Source: Celeribacter indicus
GTDB lineage: Bacteria > Pseudomonadota > Alphaproteobacteria > Rhodobacterales > Rhodobacteraceae
Assembly: GCF_000819565.1 (NCBI RefSeq)
Contig: NZ_CP004393.1
Span: 1,488,001-1,552,000, forward strand
DNA: 64,000 bases
Reading direction: 5' to 3'
The position numbers and the translations under genes were made by a program. This document shows positions 1 through 11,173 of the stretch, piece by piece (within the stretch, counting starts at the first letter, position 1; each line of letters starts with the position of its first letter). The notes beneath the pieces are model-generated. The model saw only the letters and a list, made by a program, of their open reading frames with translations. It did no database searches and was not told the origin of the DNA.

Positions 1-1753
1 ACACCTGCTGGTTCGAAGTCGAGATCAGCGCGGCAATCTCCCGCGCGGCGTCGGAGGAGCGCTGCGCGAGCGCCCGCACTTCGGAGGCGACGACGGCAAA
101 GCCGCGCCCGGCGTCCCCGGCGCGCGCCGCCTCGACGCCCGCGTTGAGGGCGAGGAGATTGGTCTGGAAGGCGATGTCGTCGATGACGGAGGTGATCGAG
201 GCCACCTTCTTCGAAGAGGATTCGATCTCGTCCATCGCGGCGATCGCGCGGTCGATGACCTGTCCGGCCTGGACCGTATAGCCCTTTGCCTCCTCGGATT
301 TCGACCGGACGCTGCCGGCGGTGCCCGCCACGCCCTTCACCGAGGCGACGAGCTGGTCGAGGGCGGAGGCGCTCTGTTCGAGCGTGGCGGCCTGGCTTTC
401 GGTGCGGCGGGCGAGATCGCTCGTCGCCTGGCCGATCGCCTCCGCCTCCGCGCGGATGATCCGGGCGCTTTCCGCAACGCCGAGGATCGTCCGGGCGAGC
501 TTCGCCACGGCGGAGTTGAAGGTCTGGCGGATCGCGTCGAACCCGCCGAGATCCGTCGTCAGTTCGATGCCGAGATCGCCCTGCGACAGGGCCCCGAGGC
601 CGGCGCTGAGCGTGTCGGTCGTCGTGTGGAAGATCGTCGTGTCCACCGCGAACTTGACGACCTTGACCACCTCGCCGGAGGCGTTGCGGATCGGATTGTA
701 GCTCGCCCGGATCGCGACGCGCCGGCCATCCTTGCCGAACCGGTCGAAATCGTCGCTGATGCTCTCCCCGGCGCGCAGCCGCGCCCAGAAGGCCGCGTGT
801 TCCTCGGTCCCGGCATGGTCCCGTCCGACGAAAAGGCGGTGATGCTGGCCGACGATCTCCTCCTCGGCATATCCCATCGCGCGGCAGAACAGCTCGTTGG
901 CGCGCAGGACGGTGCCGTCGGGGCTGAATTCGATCACCGCCTGCACCTTCTGGATGGCGTCGATCTGGCCCTGTGCCTCGGCCTCGAGGTTGCGGGCGCG
1001 GGTGATGTCGAAGGCGTGTTTCACCACCTTGAAGGGCCGGTTTTCAGGGTCGATCAGCGTTTCATAGGTCGCCTCGAACCAGAGGGCCCGGCCGTTCCGG
1101 GCGAGCCGCCGGACCTGTCCCTTTTCCGACGCGCCTTTCGCCAGGCGGTCCCAGAAGAGGCGATAGGCCTCCGACCCGGCCTCCTCCTGCGGGACGAAGA
1201 GGCGGTGGTGCCGGCCGCGGATCTCCTCGAGCGTGTAGCCGGTCGTGTCGAGGAAATGGTCGTTGGCACTCAGGATATTGCCCTCGAGATCGAATTCGAC
1301 GACCGCCATGGACCGCCGGATCGCGTCCTCCTTGGAGCGGTTGTCGCGGCGGCGCAGGTGAAGTTCGGACATCTCCCGGCCGACGATATAGACGGTGCGC
1401 ACCGCGCCGGTCTCGTCCCGGAAGGGGCTGTAGGTGGCGGAGAGCCAGATCTCCCTTCCCTGCTTGTCGAGATGCGGCGCGATCATCTCCCGCGGTTGGC
1501 CCGACCGGAGGTCGCGCCACAGGGCCCGCGCCTCCTCATGGTCCTTCCGGCGCACAAGGATGGTGCCGTCCTTGCCGAGCACATCTTCCCGCGTGTAGCC
1601 GGTGACGGTGCAGAACACGTCGTTGACGCGTTCGATCCGTCCCTCCGGCGAGCACACGATCAGGATGTGGTTCGCCTCGATCACTGTTTCGAGCGGGGTG
1701 GCGGGGCGGGCGGTCGTCTTTTCCCCGCGCGATTTCATGAGTCTGGCGAACAT
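1..1753 (-). CDS. Soluble methyl-accepting chemotaxis protein with three PAS domains (3' end missing)
   Basis: The frame runs off the left edge, so the C-terminus is missing. Translation from the ATG at 1753 gives three consecutive PAS domains (about residues 20-130, 140-250 and 265-375), each ending in the usual YxPIRD/N-like turn. A HAMP-like stretch follows ([12 protein letters not shown]), then a signalling coiled coil with [19 protein letters not shown] and the start of the methyl-accepting hairpin ([20 protein letters not shown]). No hydrophobic segment is visible, so this should be a cytoplasmic, redox- or ligand-sensing receptor of the Aer-like soluble class that signals to CheA/CheW. 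A weak AGGAT precedes the ATG. A second in-frame ATG lies five codons downstream at 1738. No other chemotaxis gene is in the window. Confidence 0.9.
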   Translation of the reverse strand, partial: MFARLMKSRGEKTTARPATPLETVIEANHILIVCSPEGRIERVNDVFCTVTGYTREDVLGKDGTILVRRKDHEEARALWRDLRSGQPREMIAPHLDKQGREIWLSATYSPFRDETGAVRTVYIVGREMSELHLRRRDNRSKEDAIRRSMAVVEFDLEGNILSANDHFLDTTGYTLEEIRGRHHRLFVPQEEAGSEAYRLFWDRLAKGASEKGQVRRLARNGRALWFEATYETLIDPENRPFKVVKHAFDITRARNLEAEAQGQIDAIQKVQAVIEFSPDGTVLRANELFCRAMGYAEEEIVGQHHRLFVGRDHAGTEEHAAFWARLRAGESISDDFDRFGKDGRRVAIRASYNPIRNASGEVVKVVKFAVDTTIFHTTTDTLSAGLGALSQGDLGIELTTDLGGFDAIRQTFNSAVAKLARTILGVAESARIIRAEAEAIGQATSDLARRTESQAATLEQSASALDQLVASVKGVAGTAGSVRSKSEEAKGYTVQAGQVIDRAIAAMDEIESSSKKVASITSVIDDIAFQTNLLALNAGVEAARAGDAGRGFAVVASEVRALAQRSSDAAREIAALISTSNQQV

Positions 1754-1833
1754 TCGGGACATCCTGGGCTATAGGCGTTCCCCGCCACCCTAGGGCACAG
1801 GCCCTTACCGATTGGTTTATGCCCGCCGGTTTT

Positions 1834-1850
1834 CCCCGAATGTTTCGGGG
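1834..1850. repeat. Short inverted repeat between the chemoreceptor and icd
   Basis: Perfect 7-bp arms CCCCGAA / TTCGGGG flank a three-base loop. It lies about 80 bp upstream of the chemoreceptor start and just downstream of the icd terminator. It has no T-run on either strand, so it is not an intrinsic terminator by itself. It could be a regulator site or a transcript-stabilising hairpin. Confidence 0.4.
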
Positions 1851-1857
1851 GCGCATG

Positions 1858-1882
1858 AAAAAAGGGCGCCCGAAGGCGCCCC
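1858..1882 (-). terminator. Intrinsic terminator of icd
   Basis: On the minus strand, a GGCGCC-rich stem with a TTCG loop is followed directly by six T residues. It starts about 20 bases after the icd stop codon and fits a rho-independent terminator. Confidence 0.85.
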
Positions 1883-1902
1883 ATTTGTCAGCTGACAATC
1901 GC

Positions 1903-4092
<2,190 letters not shown>

Positions 4093-4181
4093 GGGCTCCT
4101 CCAAGTGGCGAATCCTTCGGTCGGGACGGACGTCCTTCGTGCTTGGAAGCCGGGGTAACCGAGTGCCCTGCGCAAGTCAAT

Positions 4182-4197
4182 GTATCCCGAGGTATAC
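4182..4197. promoter_or_regulatory. Candidate regulator palindrome in the icd / ATP-grasp divergent gap
   Basis: GTATCCCGAGGTATAC is an imperfect inverted repeat (GTATnCC-GA-GGnATAC) in the 291-bp gap between the divergent icd and ATP-grasp genes. On the minus strand a TTGACT hexamer (4175-4180) follows it and could be a -35 for icd, although the matching -10 (TTACCC at 16-bp spacing) is poor. No regulator family can be assigned. Nothing else recognisable was seen in the gap. Confidence 0.35.
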
Positions 4198-4383
4198 AAT
4201 GACGCGCCGCCGGGGGCGGCAAGAGCCCTTCGGGCGCGCTTCGGCGCGGGGTGGGGGCGCAGTCCCGGCGGCACCGGGTGTGATTGCACAAAAAACAGGC
4301 GATTTTGCCGCTAAAGACCAATGCGCGGGCATCGGGGCCGAAAACGTGTTGGTGGCCGGGGGCCGCAGCACTAATTTCGGATC

Positions 4384-5805
4384 ATGAGCGAGAAGATCTT
4401 TGACGAGATGTGGGGCAGGGAGGACGCGCTGCGCGCGCCCTATGCCGGATTTCAAGGCTGGTTTCAGGACGAGGATCCGAAACGGCTGAGGGCGAAACAG
4501 CGCGAGGCGGAGGAGGTGTTCCGCCTCACGGGCATCACCTTCAACGTCTATGGCCGGGCGGAGGCCGAGGAACGGCTCATTCCCTTCGACATCATCCCGC
4601 GCATCATCTCAGGGCGCGAATGGCTCAAGCTGTCGCGGGGCATCGAACAGCGGGTGCGCGCGATCAATGCCTTCCTGCACGACATCTACAACCGGCAGGA
4701 GATCATCAAGGCCGGGCGCGTCCCGAAGGAGATGATCGCGCGCAACGACGCCTTCCTGCCGCACATGATCGGGATGACGCCGCCGGGCGGGATCTATACC
4801 CATATCGTCGGCATCGACCTCGTGCGCACGGATGACGACCAGTTCTATGTGCTCGAGGACAATGCGCGCACGCCCTCGGGCGTGTCCTACATGCTCGAGA
4901 ACCGCGAGACCATGCTCCAGATGTTCCCCGAGCTCTTCGCGCGCAACCGGGTGCAGGCGGTGCAGGATTATCCCGCCAACCTCCGCCGGTCGCTCGCCGC
5001 CTCCGCGCCCGCGGCCTGCGCGGGGCCGCCGACGGTGGCGGTGCTGACGCCGGGGATCTACAACTCGGCCTATTTCGAACATGCCTTCCTCGCCGACAAG
5101 ATGGGGGTGGAACTGGTCGAGGGGCACGATCTGCGGGTCGTGGACGGGCGCGTGGCGATGCGCACGACCCAGGGCTACAAGGCGATCGACGTGCTCTATC
5201 GGCGGGTGGACGACGATTTCCTCGATCCGCTGAACTTCAACCCCGACAGCGCGCTCGGCATTCCGGGGATCATGGATGTCTATCGCGCCGGCGGCATCAC
5301 CATCGCCAATGCGCCGGGCACGGGCATTGCCGACGACAAGGCGATCTACAGCTACATGCCGGAGATCGTCGAGTTCTACACCGGCGAGAAGGCGATCCTC
5401 GAGAACGTGCCGACCTGGCGCTGCAACGATCCCGACAGCCTTGCCTATGTGCTCGACCATCTCGAGGATCTGGTGGTCAAGGAGGTGCACGGCTCGGGCG
5501 GCTACGGCATGCTGATCGGCCCCACGGCGACGAAGAAGGACCTTGCGGATTTCCGCCGCAAGCTCAGGGCGCGTCCGGGCAACTACATCGCCCAGCCGAC
5601 CCTGTCGCTCTCGACCGTCCCGATCTTCACGAAGGCGGGGCTCGCGCCGCGCCATGTGGACCTGCGCCCCTTCGTCCTGTGCTCTCCCGAAGGCATCAAC
5701 ATCACGCCGGGCGGGCTGACCCGCGTCGCGCTGAAGAAAGGGTCGCTGGTGGTGAACTCCTCGCAGGGCGGGGGCACCAAGGACACCTGGGTGCTGGAAG
5801 ACTGA
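4384..5805 (+). CDS. Circularly permuted ATP-grasp type 2 protein (DUF404/DUF407)
   Basis: First gene of a four-gene operon. At 473 residues it matches the CP_ATPgrasp_2 family, predicted amidoligases that join a carboxylate to an amine or peptide using ATP. The family-typical block LEDNARTPSGVSY is at about 157-169, LYRRVDDDFLDPL is mid-protein, and the glycine-rich nucleotide loop VVKEVHGSGGYGML is near 365-378. The substrate is unknown. The next gene, alpha-E, starts 13 bases after this stop, which supports co-transcription. The ATG at 4384 follows only a weak Shine-Dalgarno, but the N-terminus (MSEKIFDEMW) looks like family starts. Peptide ligation is a prediction from the fold and was not shown here. 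Confidence 0.93.
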   Translation: MSEKIFDEMWGREDALRAPYAGFQGWFQDEDPKRLRAKQREAEEVFRLTGITFNVYGRAEAEERLIPFDIIPRIISGREWLKLSRGIEQRVRAINAFLHDIYNRQEIIKAGRVPKEMIARNDAFLPHMIGMTPPGGIYTHIVGIDLVRTDDDQFYVLEDNARTPSGVSYMLENRETMLQMFPELFARNRVQAVQDYPANLRRSLAASAPAACAGPPTVAVLTPGIYNSAYFEHAFLADKMGVELVEGHDLRVVDGRVAMRTTQGYKAIDVLYRRVDDDFLDPLNFNPDSALGIPGIMDVYRAGGITIANAPGTGIADDKAIYSYMPEIVEFYTGEKAILENVPTWRCNDPDSLAYVLDHLEDLVVKEVHGSGGYGMLIGPTATKKDLADFRRKLRARPGNYIAQPTLSLSTVPIFTKAGLAPRHVDLRPFVLCSPEGINITPGGLTRVALKKGSLVVNSSQGGGTKDTWVLED

Positions 5806-5818
5806 GGGCGGGAGAGGG

Positions 5819-6766
5819 ATGGGAATGCTCGGCAAAACGGCAAACGGCCTCTACTGGATGTATCGCTACCTGGAGCGGGCCGAAAACACCTCGCGCCTGA
5901 TCGAGACCGGCCAGCGGATCGGGCTCACCCGCCTCGGCCAGGACGACGGCGAATGGAACTCGGTCATGCAGTCGGCCGGGACGCTTCCCGGCTTCCGGGA
6001 GGTCCATGACGAGGTGACGAAGGAGGCGGCGATCGACTGGATGCTGCGGGCGCGGGAGAATCCGTCCTCCGTCCAGTCGGTGATCGCCTCCGCGCGGCAG
6101 AACGCGCGCATGGTGCGCACGGCCCTGACCCACGAGGTCTGGGAGGCGGTGAACGGCTGCTACATGAAGACGCAGGAGATCCTGTCGCGCCGGGTCGCCG
6201 AGCGCGACCTGCCGGCGGTGCTCGGCACGATCCGGCAGCGCACGGCGCTGGTGCGGGGCGCGACCCATGGCACGATGCTGCGCAACGACATCTACGATTT
6301 CGCGCGGATCGGCACGTTCCTCGAACGCGCCGACAACACCGCGCGGATCCTCGACGTGAAATATTACGTGCTCCTGCCGTCCTCGGTCGCGGTCGGCTCC
6401 TCCATCGACAACGTGCAATGGGAGACGATCCTGCGCTCCGTCTCCGCCAGCGGCGGCTACCGGATGGCCTACGGCTCCCAGGTCAACGCCCGCGACATCG
6501 CGCATTTCCTCATCCTCGACAAGCGTATGCCGCGCTCGCTCTATTTCTGCTCGTCGAAGATCCGCGACAACCTGCGCTACCTGTCCTCCGACTATGGCAC
6601 GAAGTACCGATCCTGCGATCTCGCGGACGGGCTTTTGCGCCGGTTCATGTCGCACGATATCGACGCGGTCTTCGATTTCGGACTGCACGAATACATCCAG
6701 AACGTTCTCAGCTCGCTCGGCCAGCTCGGCATGCAGATCGAGCGGGACTTCCGCTTCTACGAGTGA
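5819..6766 (+). CDS. Alpha-E domain protein (DUF403)
   Basis: A 315-residue, mostly helical protein that starts MGMLGKTANGLYWMYRYLERAENTS, the hallmark N-terminus of the alpha-E (DUF403) family. The internal repeat of the theme, RIGTFLERADNTARILDVKYY, is at about 161-181. The family has no assigned enzymatic activity. It almost always sits beside the circularly permuted ATP-grasp and a transglutaminase, and is presumed to be a partner or substrate-handling scaffold. A GGGAGAGGG Shine-Dalgarno precedes the ATG. The stop is five bases before the transglutaminase ATG, so translation of the two is likely coupled. Confidence 0.93.
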   Translation: MGMLGKTANGLYWMYRYLERAENTSRLIETGQRIGLTRLGQDDGEWNSVMQSAGTLPGFREVHDEVTKEAAIDWMLRARENPSSVQSVIASARQNARMVRTALTHEVWEAVNGCYMKTQEILSRRVAERDLPAVLGTIRQRTALVRGATHGTMLRNDIYDFARIGTFLERADNTARILDVKYYVLLPSSVAVGSSIDNVQWETILRSVSASGGYRMAYGSQVNARDIAHFLILDKRMPRSLYFCSSKIRDNLRYLSSDYGTKYRSCDLADGLLRRFMSHDIDAVFDFGLHEYIQNVLSSLGQLGMQIERDFRFYE

Positions 6767-6771
6767 TCCCG

Positions 6772-7572
6772 ATGCGCCTGTCGATCCGCCACACCACCCG
6801 CTACAGTTTCGACCATCCCGTGATCTACGGGCTCCAGCAATTGCGCAAGACGCCGAAATCCGGCCACGGCCAGGAGGTGATCCGCTGGTCCACCTCCGTG
6901 ACCGGCGGGCGCAAGGAACTCGAATACCAGGACCACATGCACAATGTGGTCGAGCTCATCTCCTTCGAGCGCGACGTGCACGATCTGGTCGTGCAATGCG
7001 AGGGCGAGGTGGAGGTGGCGGAGACCCATGGCGTCGTCGGGGCCCACCGCGGCCCCGCGCCGCTGTGGATGTTCGAGCGGCCGACGCCGCTCACCCGCGC
7101 CGGGGCGGGGGTCCGGGCGCTGGTCCGCAGGGCGGAGGGCGAGACCGCGCTCGCCCGGCTGCACGAGCTGTCGCGCATCGTCGCGGAGGCGGTCGCCTAC
7201 GAGATCGGCGCCACCCATGCCGGCGGCAGCGCCGAGCAGGCGGTGGAGCAGGGCAAGGGCGTCTGCCAGGACCATGCCCATATCTTCATCGCGGCGGCGC
7301 GGGAGATGGGGCTGCCCGCGCGCTACGTCTCCGGCTATCTGATGATGGACGACCGCGTGGCGCAGGACGCCTCCCACGCCTGGGCGGAGGCGCATGTCGA
7401 CGGGCTCGGATGGGTCGGCTTCGACGTCTCCAACGGCATTTCGCCCGACACGCGCTATGTCCGGGTCGCGACGGGGCTGGACTACAAGGGCGCGGCTCCT
7501 GTAACTGGCACGCAGATCGGCGGGGCGGGGGAAACGCTCTCCGTCGAGATCGAAGTCGCACAACAACAATAA
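6772..7572 (+). CDS. Transglutaminase-like cysteine protease family protein
   Basis: 266 residues. The N-terminal beta domain (MRLSIRHTTRYSFDHPV) is typical of bacterial transglutaminase-family proteins. The papain-like triad is visible as Cys165 (GVCQDHAH), His202 (ASHAWAEA) and Asp218 (VGFDVSNG). Such proteins usually cut or transfer isopeptide or peptide bonds. Beside an amidoligase and a proteasome-like peptidase, it probably acts on the same peptide product. The longer open frame to 6418 overlaps the alpha-E gene, so the ATG at 6772, just after that stop, is the real start. No signal peptide is seen, so it is cytoplasmic. Confidence 0.92.
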   Translation: MRLSIRHTTRYSFDHPVIYGLQQLRKTPKSGHGQEVIRWSTSVTGGRKELEYQDHMHNVVELISFERDVHDLVVQCEGEVEVAETHGVVGAHRGPAPLWMFERPTPLTRAGAGVRALVRRAEGETALARLHELSRIVAEAVAYEIGATHAGGSAEQAVEQGKGVCQDHAHIFIAAAREMGLPARYVSGYLMMDDRVAQDASHAWAEAHVDGLGWVGFDVSNGISPDTRYVRVATGLDYKGAAPVTGTQIGGAGETLSVEIEVAQQQ

Positions 7573-7592
7573 GGCCGGGGCAGGGGAAAGAC

Positions 7593-8324
7593 ATGACCTA
7601 TTGCGTGGGCATGATGCTCGATCGCGGACTCGTCCTGATGTCGGACACGCGCACGAATGCTGGCGTGGACAATATTTCCACCTTTCGCAAGATGTTCACC
7701 TGGGAGGCGCCGGGGGAGCGGGTGCTCACGGTGATGACGGCCGGCAATCTCGCCACCACGCAGGCGCTCGTGTCGATCCTCGACGAGCGCACCAAGGCGC
7801 CGGAGGAGCGCGAGCCCTCGATCCTGTCGGCGCCCTCGATGTTCCAGGTCGCCCGCCTCGTCGCCGGCACGCTGAAGGACGTGATCTCCACCCATGCCGA
7901 GACCGGCCAGCGCGCCGACAGCGCCTTCAACGCGACGGTGATCCTCGGCGGCCAGATCAGGGGGGCGCCGCCGCGCCTGTTCCTCATCTATCCCGAGGGC
8001 AATTTCATCGAGGCGGGAGAGGAGACGCCCTTTTTCCAGATCGGGGAAACGAAATACGGCCGGCCGATCCTCGTGCGCGCCTATGACCGCGGCATGTCCT
8101 TCGAGGAGGCGGTGAAGCTCCTGCTCGTCTCCTTCGACAGCACGGTGAAGGCGAATCTCTCGGTGGGCCTGCCCTTCGATCTCCAGGTGATCGGGCGCGA
8201 CGCGCTCGGGGTCACGCATCAGCACCGCATCCAGGCGGACGATCCTTATTTCCTGACGATTTCCTCGGGCTGGGGCGAGGCGCTGAAGGCGGCGATGGAC
8301 AGCCTGCCCGACTTCACCTTCTGA
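7593..8324 (+). CDS. Anbu-type proteasome-like peptidase
   Basis: 243 residues with the proteasome beta-subunit fold. After Met removal the chain begins TYCVGMML, exposing Thr1 as the presumed nucleophile. Asp17 (in SDTRTNAG) and Lys32 (in TFRKMF) occupy the expected supporting positions. Absence of a propeptide and the fixed company of ATP-grasp, alpha-E and transglutaminase genes identify Anbu rather than HslV or an actinobacterial 20S beta subunit. Anbu homologues form large ring or helical assemblies, but peptidase activity has been hard to demonstrate. The start at 7593 follows GGGGAAAG and lies 20 bases after the transglutaminase stop. It is the last gene of the operon. Confidence 0.93.
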   Translation: MTYCVGMMLDRGLVLMSDTRTNAGVDNISTFRKMFTWEAPGERVLTVMTAGNLATTQALVSILDERTKAPEEREPSILSAPSMFQVARLVAGTLKDVISTHAETGQRADSAFNATVILGGQIRGAPPRLFLIYPEGNFIEAGEETPFFQIGETKYGRPILVRAYDRGMSFEEAVKLLLVSFDSTVKANLSVGLPFDLQVIGRDALGVTHQHRIQADDPYFLTISSGWGEALKAAMDSLPDFTF

Positions 8325-8454
8325 CGCCCGAGGCGAGACCCCTCGCGCATGAGGCGTCGGGGATGAATGGCGCGGATCCTGGGTGTCTTGCAACGAGCGT
8401 GGAGCGGCTGCGTCTCGCGGTTCGGGTGGGGCGACAGCCGCCGGGCCCTTGCCG

Positions 8455-9447
8455 CTATGGCATTTCCAGCGGCAGGTTGGGTTTCGGCACGAGATCCGGC
8501 TGCACGCCGCGGTCCAGGTAGTCCCATGTCGCCATAGCGATCATCGCCGCATTGTCCGTCGCCCAGGTCACGGGCGGCAGGCAGAGCGCGACGCCGTGTC
8601 GGTCGGCCACCTCCGCCATCGCGGCGCGGAGCTGCGGCGACGCCGCGACGCCGCCGACGATGACGAGCGATTTCGGCCGGCATTCGACGAGCGCGCGCTC
8701 CGCCTTGGCCGCGAGCACCTCGATGCAGGCGGCGACGAAGGAGGCGGACATGTCCTCCGGCGAGATCTCGGGATGGGTTTCGACATGGCGCGCGACGGAG
8801 GACTTGAGGCCGGAGAAGGAGAATTCGTAGCCCTCGTTCTTCATCGGCCGGGGCAGGCGCAGCGTGGCGGTTCCCGCCTTTGCGGCACGGTCGATCGCGG
8901 GGCCGCCCGGCATCCCGAACCCGAGCATCCGCGCCACCTTGTCGTAGCTTTCGCCGACGCTGTCGTCGCGCGTCGTACCGAGCAGGCGGCAGGTCCAGGC
9001 GTCCGTCACTTCCGCGATCAGGGTGTGCCCGCCGGACACGAGCATCACCACCGCGGGATGATCCGTCACGCCGCCCTCGAGCGCGACGGAGCGGATATGG
9101 CCGCGCAGGTGGTTCACCCCGTAGGCCGGCACGCCCCAGCCCATCGAGAGCGCCTCCGCCGTCGAGAGACCGACGAGCAGCGAGCCGATCAGCCCCGGCC
9201 CGCGGGTGACGCCGATGGCGGTCAGGTCGCGCGGCGTGACCCCGGCCTCGTCCATCACCTCCCCGATCACCGGCAGGATCGCCTCGAGATGGGCGCGGGA
9301 GGCGAGTTCGGGATAGACCCCGCCGAAGGAGTCGTGAATCTCGAACTGGGAGACGGTCCGGATCGCGGCGACATGGCCGCTGCGGTCGACGAGCGCCGCG
9401 GAGGTGTCGTCGCAGGAGGTTTCGATCCCGAGGATGAGCCCGCTCAT
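8455..9447 (-). CDS. tsaD: tRNA N6-adenosine threonylcarbamoyltransferase
   Basis: Transfers threonylcarbamoyl from TC-AMP to A37 of ANN-decoding tRNAs, forming t6A together with TsaB and TsaE. The 330 residues begin LILGIETSCDDTSAAL, the ASKHA-fold signature. The metal ligands His113 and His117 lie in NHLRGH, and VIVGGVAAS and the DNAAMIA motif are near the C-terminus. The ATG at 9447 overlaps the tsaC stop in an ATGA. The open frame continues far upstream but lacks family similarity there. This is the last gene of the tsaE-tsaB-tsaC-tsaD operon. Confidence 0.97.
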   Translation of the reverse strand: MSGLILGIETSCDDTSAALVDRSGHVAAIRTVSQFEIHDSFGGVYPELASRAHLEAILPVIGEVMDEAGVTPRDLTAIGVTRGPGLIGSLLVGLSTAEALSMGWGVPAYGVNHLRGHIRSVALEGGVTDHPAVVMLVSGGHTLIAEVTDAWTCRLLGTTRDDSVGESYDKVARMLGFGMPGGPAIDRAAKAGTATLRLPRPMKNEGYEFSFSGLKSSVARHVETHPEISPEDMSASFVAACIEVLAAKAERALVECRPKSLVIVGGVAASPQLRAAMAEVADRHGVALCLPPVTWATDNAAMIAMATWDYLDRGVQPDLVPKPNLPLEMP

Positions 9448-10046
9448 TGCACCGCTCCCGTGAGTGCGGCGATCTCGGCGGCGGGGATCGCGCCGTGGCG
9501 TTCGATCTTCACCGGCGAGAGGCGGCAATTGACGATGGTCGAGGGGGCCGCCGCGCTGCCGGAGCCGGGGACGGTCATGTCGGGCGCACCCGCGAGCTGT
9601 GCTGCGGCCTCCACGGTCGTCGCCGGCGTCTCCGCGCCGGAGCGGTTGGCGGAGGTCACGAGGAGCGGTCCGGTCTCGCGCAGCACGGCGAGCAGTCGGG
9701 CGTCGTCGGGAATGCGCACCGCGATCTCCGCGCGGCCCGCAAGCCAGCCGGGTGCGCGGGTCTGGTCGAGGCCGAAGACGAGCGTCAGCGCGCCGGGCAC
9801 GAAGCGGCTCGCGAGCAGGGCGTCGGCCGCCGGCGGGATTTCCGCCCCGAGGGCCGCGATCTGGCCGGCATCCGCGACCATCACCGGCAGGTTCTTGTCG
9901 CGCGGGCGCATCTTCAGGGCGTAGAGCCGGTCCACGGCGTCGGACCGGGCGGGCGAGACGGCGAGGCCGAGCACCGTGTCGGTCGGGAGGAGCACCACGC
10001 CGCCCTCGGTGAGGCAGCGGGCAATCTCTGCGACGCCGTGGGTCAT
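9444..10046 (-). CDS. tsaC: L-threonylcarbamoyladenylate synthase (Sua5/YciO/YrdC family)
   Basis: Makes threonylcarbamoyl-AMP from threonine, bicarbonate and ATP, the first step of t6A synthesis. The 200 residues contain the YrdC core: LLPTDTVLGLAVS near residue 20, ALKMRPRDKNLPVMV, PGALTLVF, and VTSANRSGAETPAT, which binds substrate. The length fits the short TsaC form without the extra Sua5 domain. The ATG at 10046 overlaps the tsaB stop by four bases, and the TGA overlaps the tsaD start. The upstream extension of the frame to 10238 is rejected because it lies inside tsaB. Confidence 0.96.
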   Translation of the reverse strand: MTHGVAEIARCLTEGGVVLLPTDTVLGLAVSPARSDAVDRLYALKMRPRDKNLPVMVADAGQIAALGAEIPPAADALLASRFVPGALTLVFGLDQTRAPGWLAGRAEIAVRIPDDARLLAVLRETGPLLVTSANRSGAETPATTVEAAAQLAGAPDMTVPGSGSAAAPSTIVNCRLSPVKIERHGAIPAAEIAALTGAVQ

Positions 10047-10648
10047 GTGAGCACCTCCACGATGGGGTGGGCGCGCGCACCGGGGGCCGGTTGCGGAGCC
10101 GTGAGGGCGAGCCGGAGCAGCGTCGCCATCGACGCGCGGTTGGTCGCGGGCGGGGGGGCGCCCTCGACGGCGACATTCCCGGCGAGGACGTAATCGTCCA
10201 GTTTTCCAAGCTGCTCGCGCGCTTTTTCTTCGAGACAATGTTCGTAATGTTCAAGTTTTCCGGCCCGATAGAGGCCGAAATGCACATGCGGACGGGCCGC
10301 CCGGCGCAGCAGCGCGACGGGGGTCGTGCCGTCGTCGAGCTCCGCCCCCAGCGCCTCGAAGGCGGGAATGGAGAGGACCGGCAGGCCGAGCGCGAAGCCG
10401 AGGCCGTTGGCGAAGGCGGCGGCGGTGCGGGTGACGCCGAGCCCGCCGGGGCCGGTGTCGCAGGCGATGAGCGTCAGCTCCGGCAGGGTGGCGCCGCAGG
10501 CCGAGAGCCCGGTGTCGAGCAGCGCCCGGTAATCGCGCGAGCCGTCGAGGGCGGGGATCCGCGCGCTGTCGAAGACGACAGACCCGTCGCGGCCGAGACC
10601 GAGCGAGGGCACGCCATTCGATGCCTGGAGCAGAAGGACAAGGCTCAT
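10043..10648 (-). CDS. tsaB: tRNA t6A biosynthesis protein TsaB
   Basis: Inactive ASKHA paralogue that dimerises with TsaD and is needed for t6A formation. The 201 residues show ACDTGPGGLGVTRTAAAFANGLGFAL at about 61-86, the TsaB hallmark, and lack the metal-binding HxxxH of TsaD. The ATG at 10648 overlaps the tsaE stop as ATGA, and the TGA overlaps the tsaC start. The C-terminal half is short and diverged, as is common in this family. Confidence 0.94.
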   Translation of the reverse strand: MSLVLLLQASNGVPSLGLGRDGSVVFDSARIPALDGSRDYRALLDTGLSACGATLPELTLIACDTGPGGLGVTRTAAAFANGLGFALGLPVLSIPAFEALGAELDDGTTPVALLRRAARPHVHFGLYRAGKLEHYEHCLEEKAREQLGKLDDYVLAGNVAVEGAPPPATNRASMATLLRLALTAPQPAPGARAHPIVEVLT

Positions 10649-11115
10649 GCGACGCCCTCCAGCGCGTCGAGCACGGGGGACCAGCGCGCCGCCTCCGCCC
10701 GCAGGGTGATCCGGCGCGTGCCCTCCCCGGCGCCGAAGTCGAGCCGGATGGAGAGCGGCGCATCGAAGAAATCCCCGAGCCGTTCGCCCCATTCGATGAG
10801 TGACAGCCCGCTCTCCACCTGCTCCTCGAGGCCGAGGTGGTGGAAGTCCTGGGCGCCGCGCAGCCGATAGGCGTCGACGTGCAGCACCGGCAGGCTGCCG
10901 GTCTCGTAGATATGGGCGATGGTATAGGTGGGGCTCGTGACTTGCTCGGTGCAGCCGAGCGCGGCGACGAGGGCGCGCACGAAAAACGTCTTGCCGGCCG
11001 CGAGCGCGCCGTCGAGCAGCACGACATCGCCCGCGCGCAGATGCGGCGCGAGCGCGGCGGCGATCCGGGCCGTCGCCGCCTCGTCCCGCGCTGTCAGGGT
11101 CAGGTCCCGTGTCAC
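10645..11115 (-). CDS. tsaE: tRNA t6A biosynthesis ATPase TsaE
   Basis: P-loop ATPase that drives turnover of the TsaB-TsaD complex. The Walker A motif GALAAGKT is at 36-43. The TsaE motifs TSPTYTIAHIY, HVDAYRL and LIEWGERL follow. Its 156 residues match the family. The start is a GTG at 11115 and no better ATG lies upstream in frame. Its stop overlaps the tsaB start by four bases, so all four t6A genes form a fully overlapping translational chain. Confidence 0.95.
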   Translation of the reverse strand: MTRDLTLTARDEAATARIAAALAPHLRAGDVVLLDGALAAGKTFFVRALVAALGCTEQVTSPTYTIAHIYETGSLPVLHVDAYRLRGAQDFHHLGLEEQVESGLSLIEWGERLGDFFDAPLSIRLDFGAGEGTRRITLRAEAARWSPVLDALEGVA

Positions 11116-11173
11116 GTCGTCCCCGTCTTCCGTACCGTCTTTGGCAGCCTCCCGGCGCTGGCCGGTTGACAGC

